Origin: VRUE01 sp963703895
Lineage (GTDB): Bacteria > Actinomycetota > Thermoleophilia > Solirubrobacterales > 70-9
Length of the DNA stretch: 64,000 bases
Direction: 5' to 3'
Assembly (NCBI GenBank): GCA_963703895.1
Contig: CAVPFX010000002.1
Span: forward strand, 1,116,001-1,180,000
The first letter of the stretch is position 1. Each line of letters begins with the position of its first letter. The translations under genes were made by a program, and so were the position numbers. The notes under the pieces were generated by a model that was not told where the DNA came from, made no database searches, and worked only from the letters and a program-made list of their open reading frames with translations. Shown here piece after piece: positions 17,501 through 25,848 of the stretch.

Positions 17501-17907
17501 CCGGCTATGGCCCCCTAAACGAAGGCTGCGTCTACCTGATCTCAACCGGCAAAAGCCCCTTCCCCTCCTACCTCGCCGATGCCTCGGAGACGGGCGGCGA
17601 CGTCTTCTTCTTCACCCGCGAGGGCCTAGTCGGCCAAGACACAGACGAACTGCAAGACGTCTATGACGCCAGGGTGGGAGGGGGCCTCGCTTCCCAGAAC
17701 CCACCGCCGCCCAACCCCTGCCTCAGCACCGAATCCTGCCACGAGGCGGCTCCCGCGGCCCCATCGGAACAAAGCGCCGGCTCCGCCACCTTCGTCGGCC
17801 CCGGCAACCAAGCCCAAAAGCACAAAAAGCCAAAAGCCACCAAGAAGAAGAAACAGAACAAAAAGCCCAACAACAAGAAGGGCAGCCACAAGAAGAAGCA
17901 CAAGTGA
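14524..17907 (+). CDS. Large secreted protein: Fn3-like domain, beta-propeller repeats, lysine-rich tail
   Basis: A 1127-residue exported protein. A signal peptide covers about residues 1-39 (hydrophobic core, then VEAAPPAV). An Fn3-like domain follows (about 40-135; ITSTSAILEANVNPQGAKTTYRFEYG type). From about residue 480 there are six blade-like repeats of the form GVAVDxxxVYWAxxxxxxIGRAxLxG, resembling YWTD/NHL propellers. Later parts contain TolB-like ASEDGSxIYFAAxG segments. The last 30 residues are almost all Lys, Asn and His. The tail could bind cell wall or other polyanions (inference). It lies directly after the duplicated secreted genes but has GC-rich codons. No catalytic domain was recognised. 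Confidence 0.8.
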   Translation: MKWGRQEERQSGRRMAMIALTALCLWAITARAVEAAPPAVTGLAVSAVTSTSAILEANVNPQGAKTTYRFEYGLPNCTTACTKTASLSIPAGSSPVPIEAPVEGLAPATIYHFRVFVTNGEATTTPFRIFATRGEEPAGGLPDNRTYEQSSPIDKDGGDAVGTLGLIKAAEDGSAITFNSTFGIPGGKGAQALPTYLATRGTAWATQGLLPPPVFGERAQVQGWLPDFSETFSNASRLGTPRVKALISQSTTGGPAKVIAAYTPEAEYSYVGADADASTVFFESPAQLPPVEGEDPIEAALKDRPNLYAWDRSSGRLSLVDVSNAGKAPPKGGFAGPYDWSKGINAQTLREGGSVRGYYLQGTHAITASGDIYFTEAGSGQLYLRRNPTRPQSETAAGKCTKPEDACTIHVSASKRTGPDPAGAQPAAFQAASADGSQVFFTSPEKLTDDANTGPEQPAPAIGTGNVTTGVIEDADFIPKRAVGVAVDSQYVYWADPQAGAIGRAELDGNEGSIDDAFIVPGPAECEIEVETEPEVFVKEKVSAPSAPRYVAVDADHVYWTNTGLRDSNGEPVDECGTIGRADIEGTAPSVEPEFISGASNPQGIAVNAAHVYWANAAANHVKRSIGSAAIGGGEVAQEFHLVDPSTIPYGVAVSAGHVYFSLDEPSFDNGYIGRVTLAGGENASLFIGKTGVRGVAVDSDHVYWASQSENAIGRANLELEPASRENEFVEDIEGSLNGLATDAARLYWSVNGETPSNPGNDLYRYKPSTDTLEDLTPLPEGNGAEVRGVLGASEDGSRIYFAANGDLDGSGKGAQGDCHGSVVSTSGSCNLYLLQGGSIVFVATLNGKDTLDWTGTPRELFSSASYTAKTAFVSPDGQVLLFSSREKLSEYDSGGVPELYRFRVGEPALRCVSCPPSGETAGKGPDLGADSFPRLSPPLASVQMVQSRNLSADGSKAFFETAEALLPADTNGVNDVYEWEAPGAGTCTTTAPGYGPLNEGCVYLISTGKSPFPSYLADASETGGDVFFFTREGLVGQDTDELQDVYDARVGGGLASQNPPPPNPCLSTESCHEAAPAAPSEQSAGSATFVGPGNQAQKHKKPKATKKKKQNKKPNNKKGSHKKKHK

Positions 17908-17929
17908 TCTGAGGCTGGATGAAAGCTTC

Positions 17930-19738
17930 TCACTGAACTAGCCCCGCGCGATCAGAAGCTCCGATGGTCTCCTGCCACCAAGCTTGCTCGGCCGGTTCGT
18001 CAGGGCCGACGCGCAGCGCCCGGCGCTCGCACCAGTTGGCCAGGGCGCGGCGATCGCCGACGGCAACCGCAACCTCTGAGGTGAGTGCGTAGCGGCCGTC
18101 GGCAAGCGCCACCAGGGCGCTGGAGCGGTCGCGGCGGCTGCGCAGCACCGAGACGACGGCGATGCCGTTGACCTCGGTTGGCGCCGACGGGTCCTCGATC
18201 TCGCCACCCGGCCCGACCGAGAAGATCTGCGGCGCCCCACGCGGCGGCAGCTTCGGCACCGGCGGGGTACCGACCGGCCCCTCCTGCCAGCGCTTGGTCA
18301 TCTCCTCCACCTCCTCGCGCAGCTCGCCGCGGACGAGGATGTGGAGCTCGTCGCCCTCGCGCACCTCGGTAGAGCCGCGCGGCGGAATCGCGTGTCCGTC
18401 GCGAACGATCACGTTGACCAGGGCCTCGCGCGGCAATCCCAGTTCGCGCACCAAGTGCCCTGCAGCGGCGGCGCCGGGCCGCAGCCGGTAGGAGATCACG
18501 TCCCCACCCAGGCGACGGATCCGCCCCGACTCGAGCAGCCGCCGCGGCAGCGCCGGCTCGTCGGTGGTCAGCCCCAGCCGGCTCGCCAGCGGCTCGAAGC
18601 TGGCTCCCTGGACGAGGGTCGAGGTGACGACGACGAAAAAGACGATGGCGAACAGCTCTTCGCCGCTGCCCACCCCGGCGACGACGGGAAAGGTCGCGAG
18701 CCAGATCGGCGTCGCCCCCCGTAGTCCGGCCCAGCCCAGCATCGCCCGCTCGCGGACGTCGAGCGGCGAGAAAACGGTCGCGAGGAAGGCGGCGAGGGGG
18801 CGGGCGAGCAGGATCAGCACGGCGGAGAGGGCGAGGCTCTGCCAGGCGACGTCGCCGAGCGAGCTGGGGAAGACGAGCAGGCCGAGCAGGATGAAGAGGC
18901 CGATCTGGGCGACCCAGCCGACGCCCTCGTGGAAGGCGACGATCGTGCGCCGCGCCGGGATGCGGGCAGAGCCGAGGGCAAGCGCGGTGAGGTAGATCGC
19001 CAGGAACCCCGAGCCGTGGGCGACCTCGGCCAGGCCGAAGGAGAGCCCGGCGATCGCGATCGTCGCCACCGGGTAGATCCCGTCGGTTGGTAGCTGCGCC
19101 CGGTCGAGGGCGATCGTGGCGAGCTTGCCCAGGGCCAGGCCGACCACCGCGCCGATCGCCAGTTTGAGCGCGAGCAGGCCGGCCATGTCGGCGAGGCCGA
19201 AGCCGGGTTGCTGGATCCATTCGATGAAGCCGATCACCAGCAGCAGGGCGACCGGGTCGTTCATCCCCGACTCACCCTCGAGCGAACGCGCCAGCCGCTT
19301 TTTCAGGGTCGAGCGGCGCAGCACGGCGAAGATCGCGGCGGAGTCGGTGGCGGCGATCGCGGCGCCGACGATCATTCCTTCGAGGACGCTGATGTCGAAG
19401 ATCCAGTGGGCGGCGAGGCCCGCCGTGCAGGCGGTTACCGCGGTGCCAATCGTCGCCATCGAGGCGGCGGTGCCGAGGACCGGGCGGATCTCTCCCCAAC
19501 CCGCGGTCAGACCGCCCTCGAAGAGGATCAGGACTAGCGCAATCGTGCCCAGCGTTCGCGCCAGCTCGACGTTGTCGAACTCGATTCCGCCGATTCCCTC
19601 CGAGCCGGCGAGCATGCCTAGTCCGAGGAAGAGCAGCAGGCCGGGAATGCGGATGCGGTCGGCCAGCAGCGCGCCGAGGATCCCGGCAGCGAGCAGGGCG
19701 CCGGCGACCAGAATCAGCTCGGCGTCGTGTCCCCCCAT
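17930..19738 (-). CDS. CPA-type cation/proton antiporter with C-terminal TrkA_C domain (NhaP2/CvrA-like)
   Basis: A 602-residue membrane protein. About 12 hydrophobic segments cover residues 1-385, including FEGGLTAGW and the EGESGMNDPVALLL motif of Na+(K+)/H+ exchangers. A TrkA_C-like domain follows at about 400-475 (ending in VREGDELHILVRG), which in related proteins binds ligands that control transport. The last 130 residues are less clear. It probably exchanges K+ or Na+ for protons at the cytoplasmic membrane; the ion is not decided by sequence. It converges with the large secreted protein, separated by 22 bases. Confidence 0.85.
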   Translation of the reverse strand: MGGHDAELILVAGALLAAGILGALLADRIRIPGLLLFLGLGMLAGSEGIGGIEFDNVELARTLGTIALVLILFEGGLTAGWGEIRPVLGTAASMATIGTAVTACTAGLAAHWIFDISVLEGMIVGAAIAATDSAAIFAVLRRSTLKKRLARSLEGESGMNDPVALLLVIGFIEWIQQPGFGLADMAGLLALKLAIGAVVGLALGKLATIALDRAQLPTDGIYPVATIAIAGLSFGLAEVAHGSGFLAIYLTALALGSARIPARRTIVAFHEGVGWVAQIGLFILLGLLVFPSSLGDVAWQSLALSAVLILLARPLAAFLATVFSPLDVRERAMLGWAGLRGATPIWLATFPVVAGVGSGEELFAIVFFVVVTSTLVQGASFEPLASRLGLTTDEPALPRRLLESGRIRRLGGDVISYRLRPGAAAAGHLVRELGLPREALVNVIVRDGHAIPPRGSTEVREGDELHILVRGELREEVEEMTKRWQEGPVGTPPVPKLPPRGAPQIFSVGPGGEIEDPSAPTEVNGIAVVSVLRSRRDRSSALVALADGRYALTSEVAVAVGDRRALANWCERRALRVGPDEPAEQAWWQETIGASDRAGLVQ

Positions 19739-19744
19739 CCCGGC

Positions 19745-21145
19745 CTAGGTGTTCTCGTCAACTGCGGCGAGGCGCAGCTCAAGTTCCTCGGGGGACCCGG
19801 GCGCCGGCACGTCCTCGGCTCGCTCGTGCGGGCGGCGGTAGATCAGGTAGAGGGCGGCAAAGAGAACACCGGCCATCAGCGTGAAGCCGATCTCGATGCG
19901 GTGGAACTCGTCGCTGACCAGCGGCACGAAGTTCCAGCCGATGAAGAGCAGCGCACAGGCGATCCAGCGCAACGCGGCGCGGCGCACCTGGCCCTGCGCG
20001 ACGCAGGCCTGGTTGACGGTCACGGAGGCCAGGTAGAGGCCGGTGCCGGCGGCGACGAGCAGCAGTTCGCCACGGTCGTAGCTGAACTTCTTGCTGAAGG
20101 CGAGCTGCATCAGCTGTGGCCCGGCGACGAGGATCGCCAGCGCCATCACCACGGTGAAGCCGGCGATCCCGATCAGGACCATCCGCACCGAGCGGTGGAA
20201 CTCGTCCTCGCTGCCCGGCTCCTTGCTCGTGTGCAGCCCGGTCAGGTGGGGCAGGATGCTGGTCGAGACCGCCTGAAAGAGCTGCAGCGGCGCCCGCGCC
20301 AACATCAGCACGTTGAAGATGAAGCCGGCGGCAGCGGCGCCCTCGAGGCCACGGGCTATTAGTGGGCCGGCGTTGAGGAATGCCTGTTCGCTGAACATGA
20401 TCACCAGCACCGCCGCGGCAAAGCCGGTCCCATGCGCCATCGAGACCGCGGCATCCTCCGACTTGGGGGGCGGCGGGGCGCTGCGAGCGCTACGGGCAAA
20501 GGCCAGCGGCACCACCATCAGGCTGAGGGAGGGGGCGGCGACGATGCCGACCGCCACCCACGACTGGCCGCTGAGCAGGCTGACCGCGACCAGCACCGCG
20601 AAGAGGGTGCGGAAGCAGGACTCGGAGAGGATCAGCGCGGTAAAGAGCCCGAAGCGCTTCTGCCCGGCGAGGAAGCCGCGGGCGAAGTAGCTGGCGGCGT
20701 AGAAGAGCACCGCGCCGAAGAAGATCCAGTAGAGCGTTTCGTTGCCCTCGAGCAGGTCGTTCTGCAGCGGTCCGCGCAGGGCAAGCGCCAGGACCGCGAA
20801 GAGCGCCGCCAGGCCGAGCTGGATCGTCGCCGCGTTGCGCGTCGTGCCGGCGATCGCCTCGCCCTTGGCCAGGTGTTCGGAGATGTGGCGGGAGAGCAGC
20901 TGTTCGACCGGGCGGTAGAGGGTCGAGATCGTGATGAAGACGGCTGACCAGAGCACCGCGATCTGCCCGTAGTCGGTCGTGGAGAGAACGTGCGAGGCGA
21001 TGAAGAAGTAGACGTAGGTGATGACGCCGGTGAGGCCGACGCCGACGGCCAGGAAGCTGGCCGTTTTGCCGTAGTCGGCGGTCGCCGAGCCGTTGCCACT
21101 CGGGGCGCCGCCGCGGGCGCCCATGAGTTTGCGCAGCGCCCCCAT
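19745..21145 (-). CDS. Polysaccharide/lipid-linked oligosaccharide flippase (MOP superfamily)
   Basis: A 466-residue protein with about 12-14 hydrophobic segments, starting near residue 30, where YGKTASFLAVGVGLTGVITY is typical of Wzx-like flippases. It would move lipid-linked sugars across the membrane. The start codon overlaps the stop of the upstream glycosyltransferase (TGATG), so the two are coupled and probably act together in making a surface glycan. The substrate is unknown. Confidence 0.8.
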   Translation of the reverse strand: MGALRKLMGARGGAPSGNGSATADYGKTASFLAVGVGLTGVITYVYFFIASHVLSTTDYGQIAVLWSAVFITISTLYRPVEQLLSRHISEHLAKGEAIAGTTRNAATIQLGLAALFAVLALALRGPLQNDLLEGNETLYWIFFGAVLFYAASYFARGFLAGQKRFGLFTALILSESCFRTLFAVLVAVSLLSGQSWVAVGIVAAPSLSLMVVPLAFARSARSAPPPPKSEDAAVSMAHGTGFAAAVLVIMFSEQAFLNAGPLIARGLEGAAAAGFIFNVLMLARAPLQLFQAVSTSILPHLTGLHTSKEPGSEDEFHRSVRMVLIGIAGFTVVMALAILVAGPQLMQLAFSKKFSYDRGELLLVAAGTGLYLASVTVNQACVAQGQVRRAALRWIACALLFIGWNFVPLVSDEFHRIEIGFTLMAGVLFAALYLIYRRPHERAEDVPAPGSPEELELRLAAVDENT

Positions 21146-22131
21146 CAGCTCTCGGGCGCGCCGGGCTCGTAGTGGGAGGGGGGGACGTCGAGGGCGAGCT
21201 CGACCCGCCGCACGCGCTCGAAGACCCGCTGGGTCATCACCCGCTGGCCCGCCAGCAGGTCGCCGATCACGCCGAGGGCAAGCAGCTGGATCGCGGCGAT
21301 GAAGAGGACGGCGCCGAGGATCAGTGACTGCACATGGCCGGTGCTGTCGCCGTTGAAGATCCAGTCGATCAGGAAGGGCAGCCAGGCGGCGAGCGCCAGC
21401 AGCGCCACCACCAGCCCGGCGGTGGCGAAGACGCGCAGCGGCTCGTAGCGGGCGTAGATGCGCAGGATCGAGAGCGCGTTGCGGCGCACGTAGGAGCCGG
21501 TCGAGTCGAAGAGCCGCGACTCGCGCGTCTGCGGGTTGGTCGAGATCGCGACCCCGTCAACCGCGACGAGCATCTTGCCGGCCTGGATCAGGCTCTCCAG
21601 CGTGTAGGTGAAGTTGTCGACGACGAGCAGGCCAAGCGCCGCCTCGCGGTTGTAGGCACGAAAGCCCGAGGTCGTGTCGGCGATCTCGGTCCCGGCCAGG
21701 CGGCTGACCACCCAGCTGCCGAGCCGCTGCAGCCCCTTCTTCGAGCCGGAGAAGTGATCGATCTGGGCGACCTGGCGGTCGCCGACCACCATGTCGGCCT
21801 TACCGGCGAGGATCGGCGCCAGCAGCTTGGGGATGTCGGCACCGCTGTACTGGTTGTCGGCGTCGGTGTTGACGACGACATCGGCGCCGAGCTTGAGGCA
21901 GGCATCAAGGCCCGCCTGGAAGCCGGCGGCGAGGCCCTTGTTGTTGGTCAACCGCACGATGTGCTCGACCCCGTGCTCGCGGGCGATCTCGACCGTGCGG
22001 TCGGTCGAGCCGTCGTCGACGACCAGCAGCTCGACCGAGTCGATCCCCGCAATTTGGCGGGGAATATCGGCAATCGTGGCCGGGAGAGTGGACTCCTCGT
22101 TCAGGCACGGAATCTGGACAATGAGCTTCAT
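21145..22131 (-). CDS. Family 2 glycosyltransferase (dolichyl-phosphate-mannose-synthase-like)
   Basis: A 328-residue GT-A enzyme. Seen are the start IVQIPCLNEESTLP, the VVDDGSTDRT and NTDADNQY (DxD-type) motifs, a DTTSGFRAYNREA segment, and two C-terminal membrane segments at about 235-290. The ATG at 22131 is preferred; upstream in-frame codons add a stretch that does not look like the family. It probably charges a polyprenyl-phosphate carrier with a sugar (family knowledge). It is divergent from ribD. Confidence 0.88.
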   Translation of the reverse strand: MKLIVQIPCLNEESTLPATIADIPRQIAGIDSVELLVVDDGSTDRTVEIAREHGVEHIVRLTNNKGLAAGFQAGLDACLKLGADVVVNTDADNQYSGADIPKLLAPILAGKADMVVGDRQVAQIDHFSGSKKGLQRLGSWVVSRLAGTEIADTTSGFRAYNREAALGLLVVDNFTYTLESLIQAGKMLVAVDGVAISTNPQTRESRLFDSTGSYVRRNALSILRIYARYEPLRVFATAGLVVALLALAAWLPFLIDWIFNGDSTGHVQSLILGAVLFIAAIQLLALGVIGDLLAGQRVMTQRVFERVRRVELALDVPPSHYEPGAPES

Positions 22132-22207
22132 AGGCGAGCGGTCAGGGTATCCGCGCGTTCGGCGAGGAACGTCACAGACTCCCTGATCCGGCGCGGTACG
22201 ATGAGTT

Positions 22208-22223
22208 GATTGACCAGTCAATC
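22208..22223 (+). promoter_or_regulatory. Possible operator for the riboflavin genes
   Basis: GATTGAC-CA-GTCAATC is a perfect 7-bp inverted repeat. It begins 5 bases after a TACGAT hexamer (22197-22202) and ends 6 bases before the ribD ATG, so it covers the likely transcription start. A TetR-like repressor site is possible (inference). Confidence 0.35.
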
Positions 22224-22229
22224 GGTCTC

Positions 22230-23327
22230 ATGAAATCCCAGCTCACAGGCACGGATCGCTCGTTTCTCGCGAGAGCGCTGGAGCTTGCCGAACGCGGGCG
22301 GGGGCGAGTTAGCCCTAATCCTCTGGTCGGAGCTGTGGTCGTGCGGGGCGACGAGGTGATCGGCGAGGGGTTTCACGCGGAATTGGGCGATCTGCACGCA
22401 GAGCGGGCAGCGTTGGCTGATTGCGCGGAGCGCGGCAACGATCCCGACGGGGCGATGATGTACGTGACGCTGGAGCCCTGTGCGCATCAGGGCAGGCAGC
22501 CGCCCTGCGTCGAGGCAATTCTCGAGGCCGGGATCTCGCGGGTCGTGATCTCCTCCGACGATCCGAGCGAGAAGGCGGCCGGGCGCGGTCCCGGGATCCT
22601 GCGCGACGGCGGCGTCGAGGTCGAGTTCGCCGCCGGCGAGGAGGCGAGCGCGGCGCGGCTGCTCAACCAGCCCTTCCGCAAGCACGCCCGTACCGGTCTG
22701 CCGCTGGTAACGCTGAAGTTGGCGATGTCGCTCGACGGCCGCACCGCTACGGCGTCTGGTGACTCGCCCTGGATCTCCAGCGAGCGCAGCCGCGAGCTGG
22801 TCCATCAATGGCGAGCCGAATCCGACGCGATCGCAGTAGGCATCGGCACCGTCCTAGCCGACGACCCTCTCCTCACCGCCCGTCCCCAAAGCGCTTCCGG
22901 TGCGCCTTATGTGTCTCCTGGCCACATAAAGCGCACCGGAACGGATGCGCGACAGCCGGTTCGCGTTGTTTTCGACCGACGGGCTCGGTTGCCGCTCGAT
23001 TCGCAGCTGCTTCGCAGCCTCGACGAGTCGCCGGTGATCGTGGTCGTCTCAGCCGAGGCCGACACCAGCGCCCTGCGCGAGGCCGGTGCCGAGGTCCTCG
23101 TCGCCGCTGACGTTCCGGCGGCGCTTGGCGAGCTCGGCCGTCGCGGCATCACCAGCCTCTTCCTCGAGGGCGGTCAGACCCTCATCGATGCTTTTGCCGA
23201 GGCGGGCGAGATCGACGAGGCGCGAGTATTCGTCGCACCGATGCTGCTCGCCGGCGACAAGCGCACCGCGGCCGTCGATCCAGGCGCCACCGACACGTTG
23301 ATCGAGACCCGTTTCAAGGAGTGGTGA
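22230..23327 (+). CDS. ribD: Bifunctional riboflavin deaminase/reductase RibD
   Basis: A 365-residue two-domain enzyme that carries out the second and third steps of riboflavin synthesis. The deaminase domain has the zinc motifs HAERAAL and EPCAHQGRQPPC. The reductase domain begins near residue 155 with KLAMSLDGRTATASGDSPWIS. An inserted palindrome adds SGAPYVxxxxIKRTG at about residues 223-239, in a loop before PVRVVFDRR. ATG 22230 is chosen over TTG 22206, which lies in the palindromic operator. The stop overlaps ribE. Confidence 0.94.
   Translation: MKSQLTGTDRSFLARALELAERGRGRVSPNPLVGAVVVRGDEVIGEGFHAELGDLHAERAALADCAERGNDPDGAMMYVTLEPCAHQGRQPPCVEAILEAGISRVVISSDDPSEKAAGRGPGILRDGGVEVEFAAGEEASAARLLNQPFRKHARTGLPLVTLKLAMSLDGRTATASGDSPWISSERSRELVHQWRAESDAIAVGIGTVLADDPLLTARPQSASGAPYVSPGHIKRTGTDARQPVRVVFDRRARLPLDSQLLRSLDESPVIVVVSAEADTSALREAGAEVLVAADVPAALGELGRRGITSLFLEGGQTLIDAFAEAGEIDEARVFVAPMLLAGDKRTAAVDPGATDTLIETRFKEW
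22892..22942 (+). repeat. Palindromic element family E, copy 2, in frame inside ribD
   Basis: Its stem pairs 22895-22913 (starts TTCCGGTGCGC) with 22923-22941 (ends GCGCACCGGAA), 19 positions with a single A:C mismatch at the same place as in copy 1, and a 9-base loop. Read in frame it gives the same 17-codon pattern as in rsmB, while the four loop codons differ. Confidence 0.75.
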
Positions 23328-23932
23328 TGTTCACTGGACTAGTCGAAGACATCGGCAAGGTCGAGCTGCTGGAGAGCGGCACCGAGGGCGCGCGCCTGCG
23401 GATCGCGACGCGGCTGGCTGCCGAGATCTCAGGCGGGGACTCGGTTGCCGTCAACGGCGTCTGCCTCACCGCCACGGCAGTCAACGCGGACGGCTTCGGG
23501 ACCGAGGCGATGAACCAGACCCTCGACGTCACCGCCCTCAGTCGCCTGGGCGAGGGCGACCGCGTCAACCTCGAGCTGGCGATGAAGGCATCGGACCGGC
23601 TCGGCGGGCACATCGTCCAGGGCCACACCGACGGCGTCGGCGCTGTGGTCTCGATCGAGGACGACGGTTTCGCCCGCCGCCTGCGCGTAAGCCTTGGCTC
23701 CGAGCTGATCCGCTACGCGGTCGAGAAGGGCTCGATCGCCCTCAACGGCGTCAGCCTGACGATCTCGGCGCTGGGCGAGGACTGGGCCGAGGTCTCGCTG
23801 ATCCCCGAGACCCTGGAGCGGACGACCCTGGGTGAGGCCGTCGTGGGCGACAAGTTGAACGTCGAGTGTGACGTGGTTGCGAAGTACGTCGAGCGTATGG
23901 TGCAGCCATTCGCCGGAAAGGAGCGGGCGTGA
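23327..23932 (+). CDS. ribE: Riboflavin synthase, alpha subunit type
   Basis: Converts two molecules of 6,7-dimethyl-8-ribityllumazine to riboflavin. The 201-residue protein starts MFTGLVEDIG and has two similar beta-barrel halves, with VNGVCLTAT in the first and LNGVSLTIS in the second. It also has GHIVQGHTDG. ATG 23327 overlaps the ribD stop, and the stop overlaps ribBA, consistent with one rib operon. Confidence 0.97.
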   Translation: MFTGLVEDIGKVELLESGTEGARLRIATRLAAEISGGDSVAVNGVCLTATAVNADGFGTEAMNQTLDVTALSRLGEGDRVNLELAMKASDRLGGHIVQGHTDGVGAVVSIEDDGFARRLRVSLGSELIRYAVEKGSIALNGVSLTISALGEDWAEVSLIPETLERTTLGEAVVGDKLNVECDVVAKYVERMVQPFAGKERA

Positions 23933-25266
23933 GTCAGATGACCGAGACGCAGAAGACAGACGAGACGAGCAGGCAGGGGGGCGAGGGCCACTTCTCGACG
24001 ATCGAGGAGGGGATCGAGGAGATCCGCCAGGGTCGCATGGTCGTCGTCTGCGATGGCGAGGATCGCGAGAACGAGGGCGACCTGGTGATGGCGGCCCAGT
24101 TCGCCACGCCGGAGGCGGTCAACTTCATGGCCAAGGAGGCGCGCGGGCTGATCTGCCTGGCGCTGACCGCAGAGCGTTGCGAGAAGCTCGGCCTAAAGCT
24201 GATGGCGGCGAAGAACGAGGCGCCGCTGCAGACCGCCTTCACGGTGACGATCGAGGCCGCTGGCGGAGTCAGTACCGGCATCTCGGCCCACGACCGCGCC
24301 CACACGATCCAGGTCGCTATCGACCCCAACTCGGGGCCGAGCGAGATCGTCGTCCCCGGCCACATGTTTCCGCTGCGGGCCAAGGAGGGCGGCGTGCTCG
24401 AGCGCACCGGCCACACCGAGGCCAGCGTCGACCTCGCCCGCCTCGCCGGGCTCACGCCCGCTGGGGTGATCTGCGAGGTGATGAACGACGACGGCACGAT
24501 GGCCCGCGTCCCCGACCTGATCCCCTACTGTGAGCGCCACGGGCTGAAGATGATCACCGTCGCCGACCTGATCGCCTACCGCCGCCGCACCGAGGAGAAG
24601 CTGGTCGAGCGCGTCGTCTCCACTGCCCTGCCGACCGAGTTCGGCGACTTCACCGCGGTCGGCTACCGCTCGCTGGTCGACGACAAGCACCACGTGGCGA
24701 TGGTCAAGGGCGAGGTCGACGGGGTCGAGGACGTGCTGGTCCGCGTGCACAGCGAGTGCCTCACCGGCGACGTCTTCCACAGCATGCGCTGCGACTGCGG
24801 CGAGCAGCTGGTCGCGGCACTGACCCAGATCGAGCAAGAGGGGCGCGGCGTCCTCCTCTACCTCTCCCAGGAGGGACGTGGGATCGGCCTGCTCAACAAG
24901 CTCAAGGCCTACAAGCTGCAGGAGGAGGGAGCGGACACGGTCGAGGCCAATCTCAAGCTCGGCCTGCCCGCCGACCTGCGCGACTACGGGATCGGCGCCC
25001 AGATCCTCGGCGACCTCGGCCTGACCAGCATCCGCATCCTCACCAACAACCCGAAGAAGATCGTCGGCCTCGAGGGCTACGGCCTCTCCGTCTCAGAGCA
25101 GGTGCCGATCGAATCCTCTCCCAACGCCCACAACGAGGCCTACCTGCGGGCCAAGCGCGACAAGATGGGCCACTCGCTCCACCACCAGGGCCTCGCCTTC
25201 GACGAGGAGATGATCCGCGACGAGGAGGAACGCGACGACACAGGGGAGGGCCCCGTCGGTGGCTGA
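23929..25266 (+). CDS. ribBA: Bifunctional DHBP synthase / GTP cyclohydrolase II (RibBA)
   Basis: A 445-residue fusion that makes both precursors of riboflavin. The N-terminal half is DHBP synthase (VVCDGEDRENEGDLVMAA near residue 37, GHTEASVDLARLAGL near 165). The C-terminal half is GTP cyclohydrolase II, with the zinc cysteines in ECLTGDVFHSMRCDCGEQL, the SQEGRGIGLLNKLKAY segment, and LTNNPKKI. The start is GTG 23929, overlapping the ribE stop; ATG 23938 is an alternative. Confidence 0.97.
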   Translation: MSQMTETQKTDETSRQGGEGHFSTIEEGIEEIRQGRMVVVCDGEDRENEGDLVMAAQFATPEAVNFMAKEARGLICLALTAERCEKLGLKLMAAKNEAPLQTAFTVTIEAAGGVSTGISAHDRAHTIQVAIDPNSGPSEIVVPGHMFPLRAKEGGVLERTGHTEASVDLARLAGLTPAGVICEVMNDDGTMARVPDLIPYCERHGLKMITVADLIAYRRRTEEKLVERVVSTALPTEFGDFTAVGYRSLVDDKHHVAMVKGEVDGVEDVLVRVHSECLTGDVFHSMRCDCGEQLVAALTQIEQEGRGVLLYLSQEGRGIGLLNKLKAYKLQEEGADTVEANLKLGLPADLRDYGIGAQILGDLGLTSIRILTNNPKKIVGLEGYGLSVSEQVPIESSPNAHNEAYLRAKRDKMGHSLHHQGLAFDEEMIRDEEERDDTGEGPVGG

Positions 25267-25777
25267 GTCGGGCGTCTTCCTCGAGGCGTTCAGCGAGGGG
25301 GAGAAGGAGACGCTGGCGGGGCGCGAGTTCGCCGTCTGCGTCGGCCGCTTCTACGAGGACCTGGCCGAACGGCTGCTGGCGGGCGCGCGCGAAGGCTTCG
25401 AGCTGGCCGGCGTTCCGGGCGCCTCGGTTAGCGAGGTCTCCGTCCCCGGTGCCTACGAGCTGCCCTTTGCCGCCAAGCTGCATGCCACCAGCGGCTGCTA
25501 CGCCGGGGTCGCCTGTCTCGGCGTCGTCATCCGCGGCGAGACCGACCACTACGACTTCGTCTGCGCCGAGGCCGCCCGCGGCATCCAGGACGTGCAGCTG
25601 GAGACCGGCGTGCCCTGCGCCTTCGGCGTGATCACCTGCGACACGATGGAGCAGGCCCTCGCCCGGGCCGGCGGCGGCAAGCGCGACCAGGGCCGCAACG
25701 CCGCCCTCACCGTCGCCCGCATGGCCCTGCTCAAACAAGCGATCAACCCCTACAACTGGGCAGTCCGCGCCGGATAG
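25259..25777 (+). CDS. ribH: 6,7-dimethyl-8-ribityllumazine synthase
   Basis: Penultimate enzyme of riboflavin synthesis. A 172-residue protein with VSVPGAYELPFAAK near residue 60, LGVVIRGETDHYDFV near 86 (catalytic histidine in the family), and FGVITCDTMEQALAR near 121. The GTG start overlaps the ribBA stop by eight bases. It is the last rib gene; a hairpin follows. Confidence 0.96.
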   Translation: MAESGVFLEAFSEGEKETLAGREFAVCVGRFYEDLAERLLAGAREGFELAGVPGASVSEVSVPGAYELPFAAKLHATSGCYAGVACLGVVIRGETDHYDFVCAEAARGIQDVQLETGVPCAFGVITCDTMEQALARAGGGKRDQGRNAALTVARMALLKQAINPYNWAVRAG

Positions 25778-25785
25778 TTCAAAAG

Positions 25786-25806
25786 CTTGCCACCGGCGGT
25801 GGCAAG
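25786..25806 (+). terminator. Hairpin after the rib operon
   Basis: CTTGCCACC (25786-25794) pairs with GGTGGCAAG (25798-25806) with a 3-base loop. It could end rib transcription or lie in the rpmB leader. There is no T-tract. Confidence 0.45.
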
Positions 25807-25848
25807 AGCTGTCACCGGTTGGCAGAGATCGATACCATCCCCGACCCG

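Noticed and set aside
22132..22229. FMN riboswitch before ribD
   Set aside because: The 98-base gap is short and shows none of the conserved FMN-element boxes; only a palindrome is visible.
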